From Candidatus Bathyarchaeota archaeon (GTDB taxonomy: Archaea > Thermoproteota > Bathyarchaeia > RBG-16-48-13 > GCA-020355125), in NCBI GenBank assembly GCA_026014905.1, contig JAOZHK010000214.1:1-11321 (forward strand): 11,321 nt of DNA, written 5' to 3'. Shown here piece by piece: positions 10,910 to 11,321 of the stretch (position 1 is its first letter; each line of letters begins with the position of its first letter). The position numbers were made by a program, and so were the translations under genes. The notes under the pieces were generated by a model, which saw nothing but the letters and a program-made list of their open reading frames with translations, was not told the DNA's origin and made no database searches.

Positions 10910-11321
10910 GAGATGGGCGAAGCAGATCTCATATTGGGGTTACCTACTGGTTTGGGAAAGACCTATCTGGCTGGCGCGAGACTTCAAGTGGAGTCACAGA
11001 AGGCACCAATACGTGTATTGTTTCTCACTCCGTCCATCCCACTCGGGTTCCAACAAACGCTCTTCGCACGGGAACAACTTGGTGTTGACGCCGTTTTTAT
11101 TTCAGGAGGCATGCCTCCCAAGATACGAGATACATTGAAAGTGTGGAATAATGCGTTTGTCGTTTCCACGCCTCAAACATTTTTTTAACGATCATCTGAA
11201 ACCCTATGAACGAAGTTTGCAGGTGGCTCGAAGCCAGGACAACCCCATCCCAGACTTAACCAAGGTGATCACCGAGTTTCCCTTTGATATCGTTGTCGCT
11301 GATGAGTGCCAACGATACATT
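10898..11321 (+). pseudogene. Hef/FANCM-like SF2 helicase, 5'-truncated and frameshifted (runs off the window)
   Basis: Helicase sequence starts at RILHEMGEAD (10898 onward) directly behind an in-frame TAG that touches the CG tract. The first ATG is at 10913. Motif I is GLPTGLGKT, motif Ia LFLTPSIPLGFQQ and motif Ib STPQTFF. Continuing after a one-base shift, KPYERSLQVA leads to motif II, DIVVADECQRYI, at the window end. Motif order and GLGKT match Hef/FANCM/ERCC4-type branch-migrating helicases that process stalled forks. Two lesions are visible: the Q-motif region (YQ about 14 residues before motif I) is replaced by the CG tract and TAG, and a run of seven T (11180-11186) makes a stop, whereas six T would keep the frame. 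The T-run change may be a sequencing error. DECQ in place of DEAH/DECH is unusual. Confidence 0.7.

Noticed and set aside
10773..11138. 121-codon plus-strand frame overlapping the helicase
   Set aside because: Its second half is an out-of-frame reading of the helicase, and its first half is antisense to the MFS remnant; no independent evidence.

Overview
The window looks archaeal. TATA-like boxes lie about 25-40 bases upstream of several starts. The protein families are archaeal or enriched in archaea: a bacterio-opsin-activator-type HTH regulator, a PAS/DUF835/winged-HTH sensor, a stand-alone Lrp/AsnC ligand-binding (RAM) protein and a Hef/FANCM-like helicase. A prenylcysteine-oxidase-like flavoprotein and a bacterial-type nicotinate phosphoribosyltransferase add a mosaic flavour. 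An Asgard-type or similar mesophilic archaeon is a reasonable guess, but nothing here proves the lineage. Starts include TTG, and some genes carry clear Shine-Dalgarno sequences.

Left to right: (i) 1-177, minus strand, the N-terminus of a SatP/YaaH acetate transporter with a palindromic operator candidate just upstream; (ii) 378-2668, a plus-strand set of prenylcysteine-oxidase-like FAD protein, HTH_10 regulator and single-cluster ferredoxin, the last two tightly linked; (iii) 2792-5371, minus strand, an 859-residue multi-PAS/DUF835 protein ending in a winged helix with no kinase domain; (iv) 5566-6224, four very small plus-strand ORFs packed like an operon, followed by a CTAG-palindrome hairpin with a T-rich tail; (v) 6317-8325, pncB and pncA, the nicotinamide-to-nicotinate-mononucleotide salvage pair, with a 20-codon ORF translationally overlapping pncA; (vi) 8338-9378, a zinc-ribbon-like mini-ORF, a RAM-domain protein and a gene-poor stretch that holds the N-terminus of a broken alpha/beta hydrolase; (vii) 9379-10599, an MFS transporter; (viii) 10600-11321, a minus-strand remnant of the C-terminus of a second MFS protein abutting a 5'-truncated, frameshifted Hef-like helicase that runs off the window.

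The most unusual signal is not a gene. Two kinds of short perfect palindrome recur only between intact genes: alternating CG tracts (ACGCGCGCGCGT and variants, at about 218, 245, 7524, 8463, 8925, 9016, 9275 and 10884) and CTAG tandem palindromes (AGCTAGCT, up to AGCTAGCTAGCT, at about 329, 6240, 6265, 9288, 10601, 10690 and 10744). At two CG tracts, recognisable homology to an ordinary protein stops exactly at the tract: the alpha/beta hydrolase at 9016-9029, and at 10884-10895 the MFS remnant on one side with the helicase on the other. The tracts therefore look like seams between unrelated gene pieces. The CTAG tracts place stop codons in more than one frame on both strands, and one of them supplies the stop codon of the MFS remnant. 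I know of no described element that matches this pair. The seam idea is inference from a few cases and needs comparison with related genomes.
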